From Spirosoma pollinicola (GTDB lineage Bacteria; Bacteroidota; Bacteroidia; Cytophagales; Spirosomataceae): a stretch of DNA of 64,000 bases. The translations under genes were made by a program, and so were the position numbers. The notes under the pieces are model-generated. The model was given only the letters and a program-made list of their open reading frames with translations, had not been told where the DNA came from and ran no database searches. Within the stretch, counting starts at the first letter, position 1. Every line of letters starts with the position of its first letter. Positions 9,324 to 18,114 of the stretch are shown piece after piece. The DNA lies in contig NZ_CP025096.1 of the NCBI RefSeq assembly GCF_002831565.1, positions 4,326,501 through 4,390,500 of the forward strand, written 5' to 3'.

Positions 9324-10628
9324 TTATTGGTCCCGCCAACCCGCTGGTGTAAAGGGCGTTCGGCTGGAGCTGGGAACGCAAATGGCCGTTACTGGTCGGG
9401 GAGGGCCACCAAAGAGCCGAATGTTGGGGTAGGGGTAAATTGGTTCGGGAATGGGTTGCCTCAGGTTTAGGGAATAAAAGAGTTCAGAACCTGGCAGAAC
9501 GGACTTGGTTGTCGGGTCTGTTTGGCCAAAAGGGAGGCCAATTACGTTTTTTCGGTCCAGAAAATACCGCACTGCCCAAACCGCCGAGGCAGTGAAATAC
9601 CCCACGACCGGCTCCTGCCGATTAGCGGTATTTTGGACATTACCAACGGCTGCTGAGGGGGTCGAGTCGGTAAGGCCGTTTGTATTCTGGGTCTGATCCT
9701 GAAAGCGTTTGAAATAACTGTAGGCCGGTTGCGGCAACGACAACTGCCGCACTTCGACCAGGGCTGCGGTGCTGTCGTAGTACGGAATCTGAGCTATGTT
9801 ACGGCCCGTAATCTGACTTCCGTTGGTAAACTGATCGTCGAAGACATTGAGCGACGAGCTGTATAAAATCTCCCAGCATTGCGTTCGGCAGGGGTAATCA
9901 TACACATACAATCCATTGGGAAACGGGGGTTGTGCGGCTTCAAAATAATTTATCGGCACGAAGCAGTTTTCATACAGATCATCGCCCGACACATAAAATG
10001 TCCTGTCTTTGTAAACATGAGGCTGAACGGTATTAACGGCATAAATACCTTGCTGACAACTCCGGCACCAATCCTGTTTCTCCCAGAGTTTCCATTCCCA
10101 TCGGTAATAATTATGCTGATTGGCGGGGTCTTGCCAGTCGATGCTGATGTCGTGCCCGGCCCGGTAGCCGCCCGTTAACTGCAGCCCGACCGGCAGGCTG
10201 GTAGGGTTAAATTGAGCCGATACCTTTCCAATGGGCGGCACCGCTTGCATAATCTGCTGTGTAGACTGGTAGTGTGTGCCGTCGCTAAGCGTAAAGCGCA
10301 GTTGATAGGCATGACCAATCTGCCCTTTAAAATCGCTGGGCAGTTGATAGCTACCGGCTTCAGTTTCGTGACAAACGATTCGTTGAGTAGAGTCAACAAC
10401 TACTTCGACCGTTGCTTTGGTAATGGGTGTAGCCCCAAAACGCCCGGTAAGCGGGTCTGATTTTGAACGGTTAAGTCGAATAATCTGGGGTTCGGCCTGG
10501 TCGGTTATCGTGCCGTCGACGACAAGGATATCGACCGTTCCATTGAGTGTCAGGTCAAGTTGGTCAACACAGGCGGAGAGTAAAAAAGCCGTTAACAGAC
10601 AGCTAACCGCGTAAACTAGCAAACGCAT
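9324..10628 (-). CDS. DUF4249 family lipoprotein (paralogue 2 of 4)
   Basis: A 434-residue DUF4249 lipoprotein. The start at 10628 gives a normal signal with lipobox LLSAC (Cys20); an upstream start at 10694 would add 22 residues in front of the signal and is unlikely. It carries VDGTITDQAEPQIIRLNRS, WCRSC, an isolated Cys near YENC, and CRTQCWEI. It is divergent from the TonB receptor (164-bp gap) and first of the leftward pair. Compared with paralogue 1 it has an extra loop between the two cysteine sets and a longer Pro-rich segment near the C-terminus (LRQPIPEPIYPYPN), which it shares with paralogue 4. Confidence 0.88.
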   Translation of the reverse strand: MRLLVYAVSCLLTAFLLSACVDQLDLTLNGTVDILVVDGTITDQAEPQIIRLNRSKSDPLTGRFGATPITKATVEVVVDSTQRIVCHETEAGSYQLPSDFKGQIGHAYQLRFTLSDGTHYQSTQQIMQAVPPIGKVSAQFNPTSLPVGLQLTGGYRAGHDISIDWQDPANQHNYYRWEWKLWEKQDWCRSCQQGIYAVNTVQPHVYKDRTFYVSGDDLYENCFVPINYFEAAQPPFPNGLYVYDYPCRTQCWEILYSSSLNVFDDQFTNGSQITGRNIAQIPYYDSTAALVEVRQLSLPQPAYSYFKRFQDQTQNTNGLTDSTPSAAVGNVQNTANRQEPVVGYFTASAVWAVRYFLDRKNVIGLPFGQTDPTTKSVLPGSELFYSLNLRQPIPEPIYPYPNIRLFGGPPRPVTAICVPSSSRTPFTPAGWRDQ

Positions 10629-10792
10629 AATCAAAACAAAAAGGTAATTTAACCAGAAATAGTTGATAAATAACACGCTGACTGGTTTTGACATATCCTG
10701 CGCTGTATTACTATAGTTATAGGTAGATATGTGCTATTGATGATTTTAGTAGGTAATAAGCAACGAGTACCACACCCTTACCTTTTGGTTGA

Positions 10793-13189
10793 ATGAAACG
10801 ACTTTTACTGACTGTCCTGTTCCTGACGCTGCTCGGTCAATTAGCTGGTGCCCAAATCCTCTACACCCTCTCGGGCACAGTGCGGGATTCGGCCAGCCAG
10901 CAACCCATTGTGCGGGCCGCCGTGGTGCTCGATTACGAAAAATCGACGACCGGCACCTACACCGATGCCGACGGTAATTTCTCGATCAAGACCCGTATCG
11001 GGCAACATATTCTGGTGGTCAGGCAGTTGGGCTTTGTGCCCTTTCGGACAACCCTCTATGTGCGGGGTAACACAACGTTCGATGTTCGTTTGCCCTCGGT
11101 GGCCAGCCAGTTGGAAGAGGTCGTCGTGACTAGTAAAGGCTACGACCGCAACGTGCGCCAACCTCTTCTGGGCGTGAGCCAGATTAATATTTCTACCCTT
11201 AAAAAGATGCCCGCAGCCCTGGGTGAGGTCGACATTTTGCGAAGTCTGCAAATGTTGCCCGGTGTGAGCAGTGTAGGCGAAGCCGCCAACGGGGTCAACA
11301 TTCGGGGCGGCACGACGGACCAGAACCTGATTCTGCTGGATGATACGCCTATTTTCAACCCCACGCACATGTTCGGGCTGTTTTCGGTGTTTCCGCCCGA
11401 TGCGGTGAGTGGGCTGGATTTATATAAGGGGAACGTACCGGCTCGTTACGGCGGACGGGCGGCCTCGGTGCTGGACATCAGCCTGCGAAATCCTGATCTC
11501 AACAAATTCCAGATGAGTGGCGGGGTCAGCCTGGTGGCGAACCGGCTCACGGTCGAAACGCCCATTGTGAAAGGTAAACTGGCCTTGTTGGTGTCGGGCA
11601 GGGGGGCGTTCAATGATTTTCTGCTCCGGGCGGTGTCGCCCCGCTTTGACAATATCCGGGCCAAGTTTGGCGATGGTACTGCGAAGCTGTTCTGGCGGGT
11701 AAATGACAGGAATACCGTAACGGCGATGGGCTATTACAGTCAGGATCTGTTTCAGACGAATTTGCTGGGAAGCCTCGCCAATGTCAATGCCGTAAATACC
11801 CAATACGCTCAGCAAACGGCCAACGGTATGGTGCGCTGGTTTCATGCGTTCAATGATCGGGTGAACCTGCAAACAACGGCGTTGGTGGCGCAGTATATTC
11901 CCCGAATTCTGTCGACCGAAGACAGTACCGATAATAAAGTTATCCTGAAACAATCGCTCTTGCAACGGCAGATCAAGTCGAACCTGAACTACCAGTTAGA
12001 AAATCAGAAGATCGAAATTGGTATCAGCGGGACGCATTACCGATTGAACCCCGGCGAGTTAATACCCGGTAACTCGCTGGCGGTCAATTACCAGAAAACA
12101 CCCATCGAAAATGCGATGGAATTTGCCATCCATGCCGAAGATGAGATCAGCCTGTCGGACAAACTGGCGGTATCGGCGGGGTTACGCTACTCGCATTTTT
12201 TAAATCTGGGGCCATCGGTGGTGCGAACGTATGCGAACGGCGAAGTCCCCGACGCGACGACTGTTGTGGATTCTACGGTGTTCGGAGCCGGGCAGGTGAG
12301 CAAGCAGTACGGCGGACTCGAACCCCGGCTGGGACTGCGTTATGCGCTTACGCCTAATTCGTCTATCAAGCTGGGCTACAACCTGATGCGGCAGTATTTG
12401 CAGGTAATCACCAACACAACCACACCCTTGCCAACTTCACGCTGGAAAACGTCGGATGCCCACATTCAACCACAAGTGAGCCAGTTATGGTCGGCGGGGT
12501 ATTTTCAGAATTCGAAAAATAACATTTTCGAGATGTCGGCGGAAGTATACTGGCGCAGCACGCAGCATATTCTGGACTATAAGCCGGGCGCTGATTTCCT
12601 GTTGCAGCAATACCCCGAAACCCAACTGCTGCCGGGCAAAAGCAAAGCGTATGGGCTGGAGGTGATGGTGTCCAAGAAAAAAGGCGAGCTAACGGGCTGG
12701 GTCAATTACACTTACGCCCGAACGCTGAATCAGGTGAATCAGGGCGTCGATTTTCAGCAGCAGATTAACGGCGGCAACTGGTATAGTGCCAACTACGACC
12801 GGCCGCACAGCTTGAACATGAGCCTGAACATTAACCAGGGGCGCCATCATAGCTTTTCGTTTAATTTTGCCTACAGCACGGGCCGGCCTTACACGGCACC
12901 GGAAGGCTTTATTCGCTATCAGGGGCGGACGTATCCATACTACAACGAGCGCAACCAATACCGGTTGCCTGACTATCACCGCCTGGATTTTGCCTGGAAC
13001 ATCTACAATCCGAGCTTGAAAAATCGGCGCTGGCAGGGGCACTGGACCTTCACGGTCTATAATCTGTATGGCCGCAGGAACGTGTATTCGATCTTTTACC
13101 GCACCGAAGGGCAAGCCACAAACCCCTACCGACTCAGCATTTTTGGCGCACCGATACCGAGTTTGACTTACAATTTCGAGTTCAAATAA
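10793..13189 (+). CDS. TonB-dependent receptor with carboxypeptidase-like regulatory domain
   Basis: A 798-residue outer membrane active transporter. A signal peptide (1-20, QLAGAQ) is followed by a carboxypeptidase-like domain (LSGTVRDSASQQPIVRAAVV, about 25-100), a plug (about 115-230; NGVNIRGGTTDQNLILLDDTPIFN and YGGRAASVLDI) and a beta-barrel that ends in LTYNFEFK. It is not of SusC length and has no SusD partner. Instead it is flanked by four DUF4249 lipoproteins: two follow it with gaps of 12 and 23 bp and are surely co-transcribed, and two are divergent. The DUF4249 proteins may take the place of SusD-like substrate-binding lids. The substrate is unknown. Confidence 0.93.
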   Translation: MKRLLLTVLFLTLLGQLAGAQILYTLSGTVRDSASQQPIVRAAVVLDYEKSTTGTYTDADGNFSIKTRIGQHILVVRQLGFVPFRTTLYVRGNTTFDVRLPSVASQLEEVVVTSKGYDRNVRQPLLGVSQINISTLKKMPAALGEVDILRSLQMLPGVSSVGEAANGVNIRGGTTDQNLILLDDTPIFNPTHMFGLFSVFPPDAVSGLDLYKGNVPARYGGRAASVLDISLRNPDLNKFQMSGGVSLVANRLTVETPIVKGKLALLVSGRGAFNDFLLRAVSPRFDNIRAKFGDGTAKLFWRVNDRNTVTAMGYYSQDLFQTNLLGSLANVNAVNTQYAQQTANGMVRWFHAFNDRVNLQTTALVAQYIPRILSTEDSTDNKVILKQSLLQRQIKSNLNYQLENQKIEIGISGTHYRLNPGELIPGNSLAVNYQKTPIENAMEFAIHAEDEISLSDKLAVSAGLRYSHFLNLGPSVVRTYANGEVPDATTVVDSTVFGAGQVSKQYGGLEPRLGLRYALTPNSSIKLGYNLMRQYLQVITNTTTPLPTSRWKTSDAHIQPQVSQLWSAGYFQNSKNNIFEMSAEVYWRSTQHILDYKPGADFLLQQYPETQLLPGKSKAYGLEVMVSKKKGELTGWVNYTYARTLNQVNQGVDFQQQINGGNWYSANYDRPHSLNMSLNINQGRHHSFSFNFAYSTGRPYTAPEGFIRYQGRTYPYYNERNQYRLPDYHRLDFAWNIYNPSLKNRRWQGHWTFTVYNLYGRRNVYSIFYRTEGQATNPYRLSIFGAPIPSLTYNFEFK

Positions 13190-13201
13190 CATCAGCACAG
13201 C

Positions 13202-14365
13202 ATGCGTCCTTTCCTTCTTCTGTTTGTCCTTTGTAGTTGTCTGGGCCTGTTTACCTGTGTGGATCCTATTGAATCCACAGTCAATAGTTCACTGAATGTG
13301 TTGATTGTGGACGGCACTATTACGGATGTAGCCGAGACACAAGTTATTCGCCTTAATCGCTCCCAGGCGGATGTGCTCAGCGGTCGATTCGGGTATGTGC
13401 CCGTCACCCGGGCCGTCGTACAGCTAGTGATTGATTCCGTAACCGTTGTCGTGGCCGAAGAAACCACCGATGGCCGCTATCAGCTACCCAGTGACTTTCG
13501 AGGGCAAACAGGCCATGTCTATCAGCTTAAGTTCACCTTGTTGGATGGTGCCCACTACGAATCAACTCCAGAGGTACTTCAGCCGGTGGCAGCCATCGGG
13601 CAAGTTCGCGCTGTGTTTAACCCCACTAGTTTAACCGTCACAGAGCGGTTAAATAATATCTACACAGCCGCTCATGATTTCTATGTGGATTTTACCGATC
13701 CGGCAGATCAAGCCAATTTTTATCGGTGGGAATGGCGGGATTGGGAACGCCAGGAGTGGTGCCGAAGCTGCAACCGGGGACTCTACCAAATCCGGGATGC
13801 TCAAGGCAATTTAATCGAAGATTGTGTAAGCGCTAATCTTAATTCGTCTTTCCCCAATTACGATTACAATTGTCGAACGGCCTGTTGGGAAATTCTCTAC
13901 AGCAATAATCTGGTTTTATTCGATGATCAGTTCAGCAATGGCAATTCGGTAAAGGGGTTGCTCATTGGCCGGGTACCGCTGTATTCGAAAGAGGCTTGCC
14001 TGGTTGAGCTTAGACAAAGCTCATTAACCAAAAATGCCCATGAATACCTGAAACGATTGGACGAGCAGACCCAGGCTACAGGTGGTGTGGCCGCCGGGCA
14101 GCCTGCCCTGTTAGTGGGTAACGTGCAGAATGTGGCGAAGAAAAATGAACCTGTGGTGGGTTATTTCACCGTATCGAGTGTGTCTGTTGTTCGGTACTGG
14201 TTAAGCCGAAGTGATGCGAGTGGTATCGCCCCTGGCTTATTTGATGCTCTGAACGGGCATGCACCCATCAATGAACCAGCAACCGGTCGGGATCGCCCCC
14301 CCCTGGCCGTTTGTGTATCGAGTGACACCCGAACGCCCTATAAGCCAGTAGGCTGGCGAGACTAA
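13202..14365 (+). CDS. DUF4249 family lipoprotein (paralogue 3 of 4)
   Basis: A 387-residue DUF4249 lipoprotein starting 12 bp after the TonB receptor. The signal ends in GLFTC (Cys19) followed by VDPIES. Motifs shared with its paralogues are VDGTITDVAETQVIRLNRS, RFGYVPVTRAVVQLV, WCRSC, EDC and CRTACWEILYS. It is the shortest of the four, because the insert between the cysteine sets is short and the Pro-rich segment near the C-terminus is missing. The ending RTPYKPVGWRD matches the ends of the others (TPFKPEGW, TPFTPAGW, TPVKPEGW), a conserved C-terminal signature. Confidence 0.88.
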   Translation: MRPFLLLFVLCSCLGLFTCVDPIESTVNSSLNVLIVDGTITDVAETQVIRLNRSQADVLSGRFGYVPVTRAVVQLVIDSVTVVVAEETTDGRYQLPSDFRGQTGHVYQLKFTLLDGAHYESTPEVLQPVAAIGQVRAVFNPTSLTVTERLNNIYTAAHDFYVDFTDPADQANFYRWEWRDWERQEWCRSCNRGLYQIRDAQGNLIEDCVSANLNSSFPNYDYNCRTACWEILYSNNLVLFDDQFSNGNSVKGLLIGRVPLYSKEACLVELRQSSLTKNAHEYLKRLDEQTQATGGVAAGQPALLVGNVQNVAKKNEPVVGYFTVSSVSVVRYWLSRSDASGIAPGLFDALNGHAPINEPATGRDRPPLAVCVSSDTRTPYKPVGWRD

Positions 14366-14388
14366 GCCAATACTCAACATGTCTCGTT

Positions 14389-15729
14389 ATGACTCGCGCC
14401 TTCACACAACTACGTCTTTTTTTTTATTCGCTGAGATGGTTCCTGCTGGTAATGGTGCCGCTGGCCTGTGTAGACCCGGAAGATATTCTTCTGCGTGGTA
14501 CGGTGGATATCATTGTGGTGGATGGGACCCTAACCAATCTGGCCGAAGAACAGATTATCCGGCTAAACCGATCAAAATCGGATCCGCTCACCGGGCGATT
14601 TGGTAGCCGACCCATTACTAAAGCCATCGTCGAAGTCGTAGTGGACTCGGCGCAGATTGTGCCTTGTCATGAGACCGTAGATGGCAGCTATCAGCTACCC
14701 AGCGATTTTAAAGGCCAGATTGGACATGCCTACCAACTGCGCTTTACACTCAGTGATGGCACCCAATATGCATCGAATCAGCAGATCATTCAAGCTGTCC
14801 CACCCATTAACAACGTGACGTCACAGTTTAACCCCAAAAGTATTTTTCCTGCCTTAGGCGGGTATTACACCGCTGGCCATGACCTGTTCATTGATGTCAA
14901 CGATCCGGCTGATGCCCGAAACTATTACCGATGGGACTGGAAACTTTACGAAAAGCAGGAGTGGTGTAAAACCTGCTACAAAGGTGTGTACGCTATCTAT
15001 GGCGATATAACGACCCAATTGATGGAGGCTCCTCCGCCGGGAGGTAACTTTTACCTGTACATATCCGGCAATACTAAACTGCTGGAAGACTGTTATTATG
15101 AGCTAACGCCCCCACCGTATTCATTACGAAATCCCGTACCTGAATACACCTACGATTATAACTGCCGGGGACAGTGCTGGGAGATCATTTACAGTCATGA
15201 TTTTAATCTGTTCAGCGACCAGTATTCCAACGGGGGGGTGATTCTAAACAAGGAAGTAGCTCAAATCCCTTTTTATGACCATAATCCGGGTTTAGTTGAC
15301 GTCCGGCAAAGTTCGCTTACGCCCGATGCTTATCGTTATTTTCAACTCTTTCAGCAACAGACGCAGAATACCGGAGGTCTGGCCGATACGCCCCCCTCGG
15401 CTTTGGCAGGTAACGTACATAATGTAGCGAATGACCGGGAAGCAGTTGTGGGGTATTTTACGGCTTCTGCGGTGGCCTCGTTTCGCTACTGGCTCGACCG
15501 AAAAGATGCCTATGGTGTATCGCTGGGCGGCTCTGGCCCAAATGGTTATTCAGGTTTGCCGGGTGAGGAGCTATTCTACGCGCTCCATCTACGGCGGCCC
15601 ATGCCCGAGCCTTCGTTCCCTGAAGCCCCGCAGCTACAACTGCTCAATGCGCCACCTCGTCCGCCAACGGCTATCTGTTCACCCAGTGATACAAAAACGC
15701 CCGTCAAGCCCGAAGGCTGGCGGGACTAA
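14389..15729 (+). CDS. DUF4249 family lipoprotein (paralogue 4 of 4)
   Basis: A 446-residue DUF4249 lipoprotein, last gene of the receptor operon, 23 bp after paralogue 3. The lipobox VPLAC (Cys27) is followed by VDPEDI. It has VDGTLTNLAEEQIIRLNRS, RFGSRPITKAIVEVVV, WCKTC, EDC and CRGQCWEI. Its N-terminal third is very close to that of paralogue 1 and its C-terminal Pro-rich part resembles that of paralogue 2, as expected if gene conversion or repeated duplication shaped the set. A 31-bp perfect hairpin starts at its stop codon. Confidence 0.88.
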   Translation: MTRAFTQLRLFFYSLRWFLLVMVPLACVDPEDILLRGTVDIIVVDGTLTNLAEEQIIRLNRSKSDPLTGRFGSRPITKAIVEVVVDSAQIVPCHETVDGSYQLPSDFKGQIGHAYQLRFTLSDGTQYASNQQIIQAVPPINNVTSQFNPKSIFPALGGYYTAGHDLFIDVNDPADARNYYRWDWKLYEKQEWCKTCYKGVYAIYGDITTQLMEAPPPGGNFYLYISGNTKLLEDCYYELTPPPYSLRNPVPEYTYDYNCRGQCWEIIYSHDFNLFSDQYSNGGVILNKEVAQIPFYDHNPGLVDVRQSSLTPDAYRYFQLFQQQTQNTGGLADTPPSALAGNVHNVANDREAVVGYFTASAVASFRYWLDRKDAYGVSLGGSGPNGYSGLPGEELFYALHLRRPMPEPSFPEAPQLQLLNAPPRPPTAICSPSDTKTPVKPEGWRD

Positions 15730-15795
15730 AAGTGGGTCAATACATAAGAAGCCCGTCCAAATGCTGGACGGGCTTCTTATGTATTGACCCACTTT
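15729..15795. terminator. 31-bp perfect palindrome between convergent genes
   Basis: The arms 15729-15759 and 15765-15795 are perfectly complementary with a 5-base loop. The hairpin begins at the stop codon of DUF4249 paralogue 4 and ends 11 bp before the stop of the convergent small gene. It can stop transcription from both sides; an AAA/TTT flank is present but no long T-run. Confidence 0.75.
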
Positions 15796-15806
15796 GTATG
15801 CGTAGA

Positions 15807-16058
15807 TTAAAAGCCAAAGGCCGCCGGTGGAGCGCTTGTCTTGGTCTGGTCAATGATCGAATACACAAAACCAGCAATATCGGGGGCTCTTTTGAGCGCA
15901 CTGACTACTTCCTGATACGTCTCCGTTACACCAAACGGCTGCGCAATTCCTACAACATAAATACAACAACCAGCGGCCATGTCCATTACGGTTGCAATGT
16001 GTCCGGCATCAAATAATGTCTTTTTCGCACTAACTGTCACTTCAATGAATCTAGCCAT
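15807..16058 (-). CDS. small protein of unknown function (83 aa)
   Basis: I do not recognise this gene with certainty. The 83-residue product starts MARFIEVTV, has a Cys pair (AAGCCIYVVG) and the segment VTETYQEVVSALKRAP. The strand-loop-strand plus ETYqEV pattern recalls short phage- or flagellum-associated FlbD-like proteins, but this is only a resemblance. It has no signal or membrane segment, so it is cytosolic. It lies in an accessory stretch and ends against the palindrome. Confidence 0.6.
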   Translation of the reverse strand: MARFIEVTVSAKKTLFDAGHIATVMDMAAGCCIYVVGIAQPFGVTETYQEVVSALKRAPDIAGFVYSIIDQTKTSAPPAAFGF

Positions 16059-16183
16059 AGTTAAGGTAGTTTTCCCAATTTACAAGTTAGCGTTATTTTG
16101 ATGAAAAGCACGCTTGCGCCGGTCAAATCGCGTAATGGTCCCTATTTGCACCACTCTCCCCGATTTAGTTTAGCCGGGTTTCA

Positions 16184-16528
16184 CTACGCATGGGTAGCCA
16201 CAACGGTCGGGAAGTCGGCAATAACATCGGCCTGTTGAGCAATTTTCGACACCGAAACCACAAGGGTAGCCAGGGCGTTTTTCGATTGTTCATCGATCAT
16301 CATGACCCAGTCGGTTTTAAGAATACGATGTGTTTTGTGGCCAATAGGATCATGCACGGTGGCATCCGTCGCTTCTTTCCGCGAGAGTGTCATATTTATC
16401 TCGTCGCCTTCATTAAACGTAGGCACAAAGCTGAAATACGCATCGGCCACTATACTTCCCGCCTTACTGTTGGCTTCAGGATCAAAAAAAATAACTTTCA
16501 GATTTTCGGCTTGACTACTCATGTTCAT
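16184..16528 (-). CDS. hypothetical protein (114 aa)
   Basis: Not recognised. A soluble protein that begins MNMSSQAENLKVIFFD, with a region rich in beta strands (AYFSFVPTFNEGDEINMTLSRKEA, then HRILKTDWVMMIDEQ). ATG at 16528 is preferred to the TTG one codon earlier. It has no signal peptide, no cysteine and no catalytic motif that I can see. The preceding small gene lies 125 bp away on the same strand; the two may form one transcript. It is next to tRNA-Arg and may belong to the accessory region. Confidence 0.55.
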   Translation of the reverse strand: MNMSSQAENLKVIFFDPEANSKAGSIVADAYFSFVPTFNEGDEINMTLSRKEATDATVHDPIGHKTHRILKTDWVMMIDEQSKNALATLVVSVSKIAQQADVIADFPTVVATHA

Positions 16529-16755
16529 CAATTGGGTTAAGAATATGAATGAGTAAATAACCGCTTATACTGGCTAAATGTTATGATTATTGAGTTGCCG
16601 CAAATAGAGAAGGTGATATTGATAGCCTGGTTTTTTGCATACTAATAGCAATGGACGTACTTTTGCGCCTTCTTAGTCAATAGGCGTAGGATTAAATTCC
16701 AGCTCATTGACGACGATAGGTGAGTTGTTTGCTTCGGTAGGCAGCTTATTGGTTT

Positions 16756-16829
16756 GGTCCCGTAGCTCAGCTGGATAGAGCATCTTCCTTCTAAGAAGGC
16801 GGTCATTGGTTCGAATCCAATCGGGGTCA
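16756..16829 (+). tRNA. tRNA-Arg (anticodon TCT)
   Basis: A full cloverleaf can be folded: acceptor GGTCCCG with CGGGGTC (two G-U pairs), D-arm GCTC/GAGC, anticodon stem TCTTC/GAAGG with loop CTTCTAA (anticodon TCT), T-arm ATTGG/CCAAT with loop TTCGAAT, discriminator A. CCA is not encoded; the gene is followed by CAA. A hairpin with a T-run lies just downstream, and an integrase remnant begins about 100 bp later, as expected where a tRNA served as an integration site. Confidence 0.97.
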
Positions 16830-16843
16830 CAACTTTACCATGT

Positions 16844-16898
16844 AGGCTAATCAGGATTAGGGTTAAACTAACTCAAAATCAACTGATTAGCCTTTTTT
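16844..16898 (+). terminator. terminator after tRNA-Arg
   Basis: The 10-bp arms 16844-16853 and 16884-16893 are perfect complements around a 30-base loop, followed directly by a T-run to 16898. It probably ends the tRNA transcript. The large loop is unusual. Confidence 0.6.
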
Positions 16899-16929
16899 GT
16901 CTGTCGACAGTTGATAAACTAAATCGACG

Positions 16930-17154
16930 ATGCGTTTGACGTATACGGTCCGGCATTTGTTCGTCAGGAATGCGTTTTTAGAGGGGGTAATTACGATCTC
17001 GATTATGAAAATAACCGGGCATAAGTCGGAGGGCCAATTTTTGAAGTACATAAAAATTTCAACGGTGCAAAATGCGCTGTTAACGCTGGCACACCCACAC
17101 GTTAGCGGTAGTATGTCAACCGTTCCGGTTTTACCCTTACACAAAGTAGCCTGA
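16930..17154 (+). pseudogene. C-terminal remnant of a tyrosine recombinase/integrase
   Basis: The reading frame contains IMKITGHKSEGQFLKYIKIS, the active-site end of Bacteroidota site-specific integrases: the GH of box II and the nucleophile Tyr (FLKYIK) are present. Before it TYTVRHLFVRNAFLEGV aligns with the HTxRrsFaTNaxxxGv box, but the first His is replaced by Tyr. Only about 70 residues remain of a protein normally of 300-450, a stop lies just upstream at 16915-16917, and no N-terminal domain is present. It lies 100 bp from tRNA-Arg and is therefore read as the leftover of an integrated element. Confidence 0.75.
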
Positions 17155-17185
17155 TACAATCACGTTACTTAAACTAATACCGACC

Positions 17186-17434
17186 ATGCAAGGCATACAC
17201 GTAATTAACGACCCTAACGGCAACCCTGCTGTATTAACGATTGATTTACACAACCTTGACCCCCATGTTAGCCCATTGGTTACGGGTTTACTCGAACTTT
17301 TGCAGAATCAGACAGAAGAAACCGAACGCGCCGAATGGCGGGCTGCTACTCATGTTGTGTTGAATCGGGCGTATAGTGACGACGAACCTGATTATAGCGA
17401 TGTACCTGCCTATACTATCCGAAACCGGTCTTAA
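17186..17434 (+). CDS. antitoxin-like protein preceding a MazF-type toxin
   Basis: An 82-residue acidic protein starting MQGIHVINDPNGNPAVLTIDL and ending in the acidic DDEPDYSDVP segment. Small proteins with this start and an acidic tail are common antitoxins in Bacteroidota and cyanobacteria. Its stop is 2 bases before the ATG of the adjacent MazF/PemK-like frame, the typical pair layout. Since the partner is broken by an early stop, this antitoxin may now be an orphan. No DNA-binding motif is visible, so the role comes from position and composition. Confidence 0.7.
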   Translation: MQGIHVINDPNGNPAVLTIDLHNLDPHVSPLVTGLLELLQNQTEETERAEWRAATHVVLNRAYSDDEPDYSDVPAYTIRNRS

Positions 17435-17436
17435 TC

Positions 17437-17748
17437 ATGCAGTAGGGAGATATAGCCATCGCATCTATTCAGCAATCAGATGGAGTCTACAAACCACGCC
17501 CGGTTCTATTATTACGTCAATTACCCGGTTACGGTGATTTTTTGGTTTGTGCTATCTCGTCGCAGATACGGCAAACTGTGCCGGGCTTCGATGAAGTGCT
17601 ACAGCCAAATGCTGACAATCAACTACGGGCAATGTCGGTAGTCAGACTGTCAAACCTGATTTCATTACCTGCTGACGATATTAACCGAGCAATTGGGTAC
17701 ATACCAGACACCTTACTTCGTGACTTGTTGCAACGGTTAGCCGATTAA
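17437..17748 (+). pseudogene. MazF/PemK-like toxin interrupted by an amber codon at codon 3
   Basis: From ATG 17437 the frame reads M-Q-stop-GDIAIASIQQSDG, then YKPRPVLLLRQLPGYGDFLVCAISSQ and onward to TAA at 17748. The GDI start, the KPRPVLLL strand and the VCAISSQ strand are the core of the MazF/PemK endoribonuclease fold. TAG at 17443-17445 (one base from CAG) removes translation right after the start. The next in-frame ATG at 17542 would lack the first two strands and the catalytic Arg. Unless the amber is read through, the toxin is dead. The remaining frame is otherwise intact, so the event is recent. Confidence 0.75.
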
Positions 17749-17775
17749 TTAACAATTGCGCCCTAACTACTTGCT

Positions 17776-17982
17776 ATGATTCAGGAACTTGACCTAGTAG
17801 CATTAGTGACTGACCGCCCGGCCCGGCAATTGCGCCGGGGTGACGTGGGTACGGTCGTGCACGTGTACGGTAGTAGCGATCTATACGAAGTGGAATTTGT
17901 AAACCGCATCGGCGGACCGGCAAAAGGTGATACGGTAGGGGTTTTAACACTAAACGCGAACGAAGTACGCCCGTTGATTTAG
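17776..17982 (+). CDS. DUF4926 domain protein
   Basis: A 68-residue beta-barrel-like protein with the DUF4926 pattern: LDLVALVTDRPARQLRRGDVGTVVHVYG, EVEFVNRIG, VLTLNANEVRPL. Such proteins are frequently encoded beside small toxin-like genes and may act as immunity or antitoxin proteins, but no function has been proven that I know of. It starts 27 bp after the broken MazF-like gene on the same strand, probably the same former operon. Confidence 0.75.
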   Translation: MIQELDLVALVTDRPARQLRRGDVGTVVHVYGSSDLYEVEFVNRIGGPAKGDTVGVLTLNANEVRPLI

Positions 17983-18114
17983 GCCGCGTTATGTTGCATT
18001 ACAGCGATATGGAAAAGGCCGCGTAAGTTGACCGTTCACCGCTCGATTACTGGAAATATATACCCTGCGAAGTCCGTTTGTAATACCCTTACTTTGCAGG
18101 GCGCACTCTATCTG

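Noticed and set aside
16642..16830. A 62-codon minus-strand frame over tRNA-Arg
   Set aside because: It runs antisense through a well-folded tRNA and contains no family feature; it is the usual artefact frame over a tRNA.
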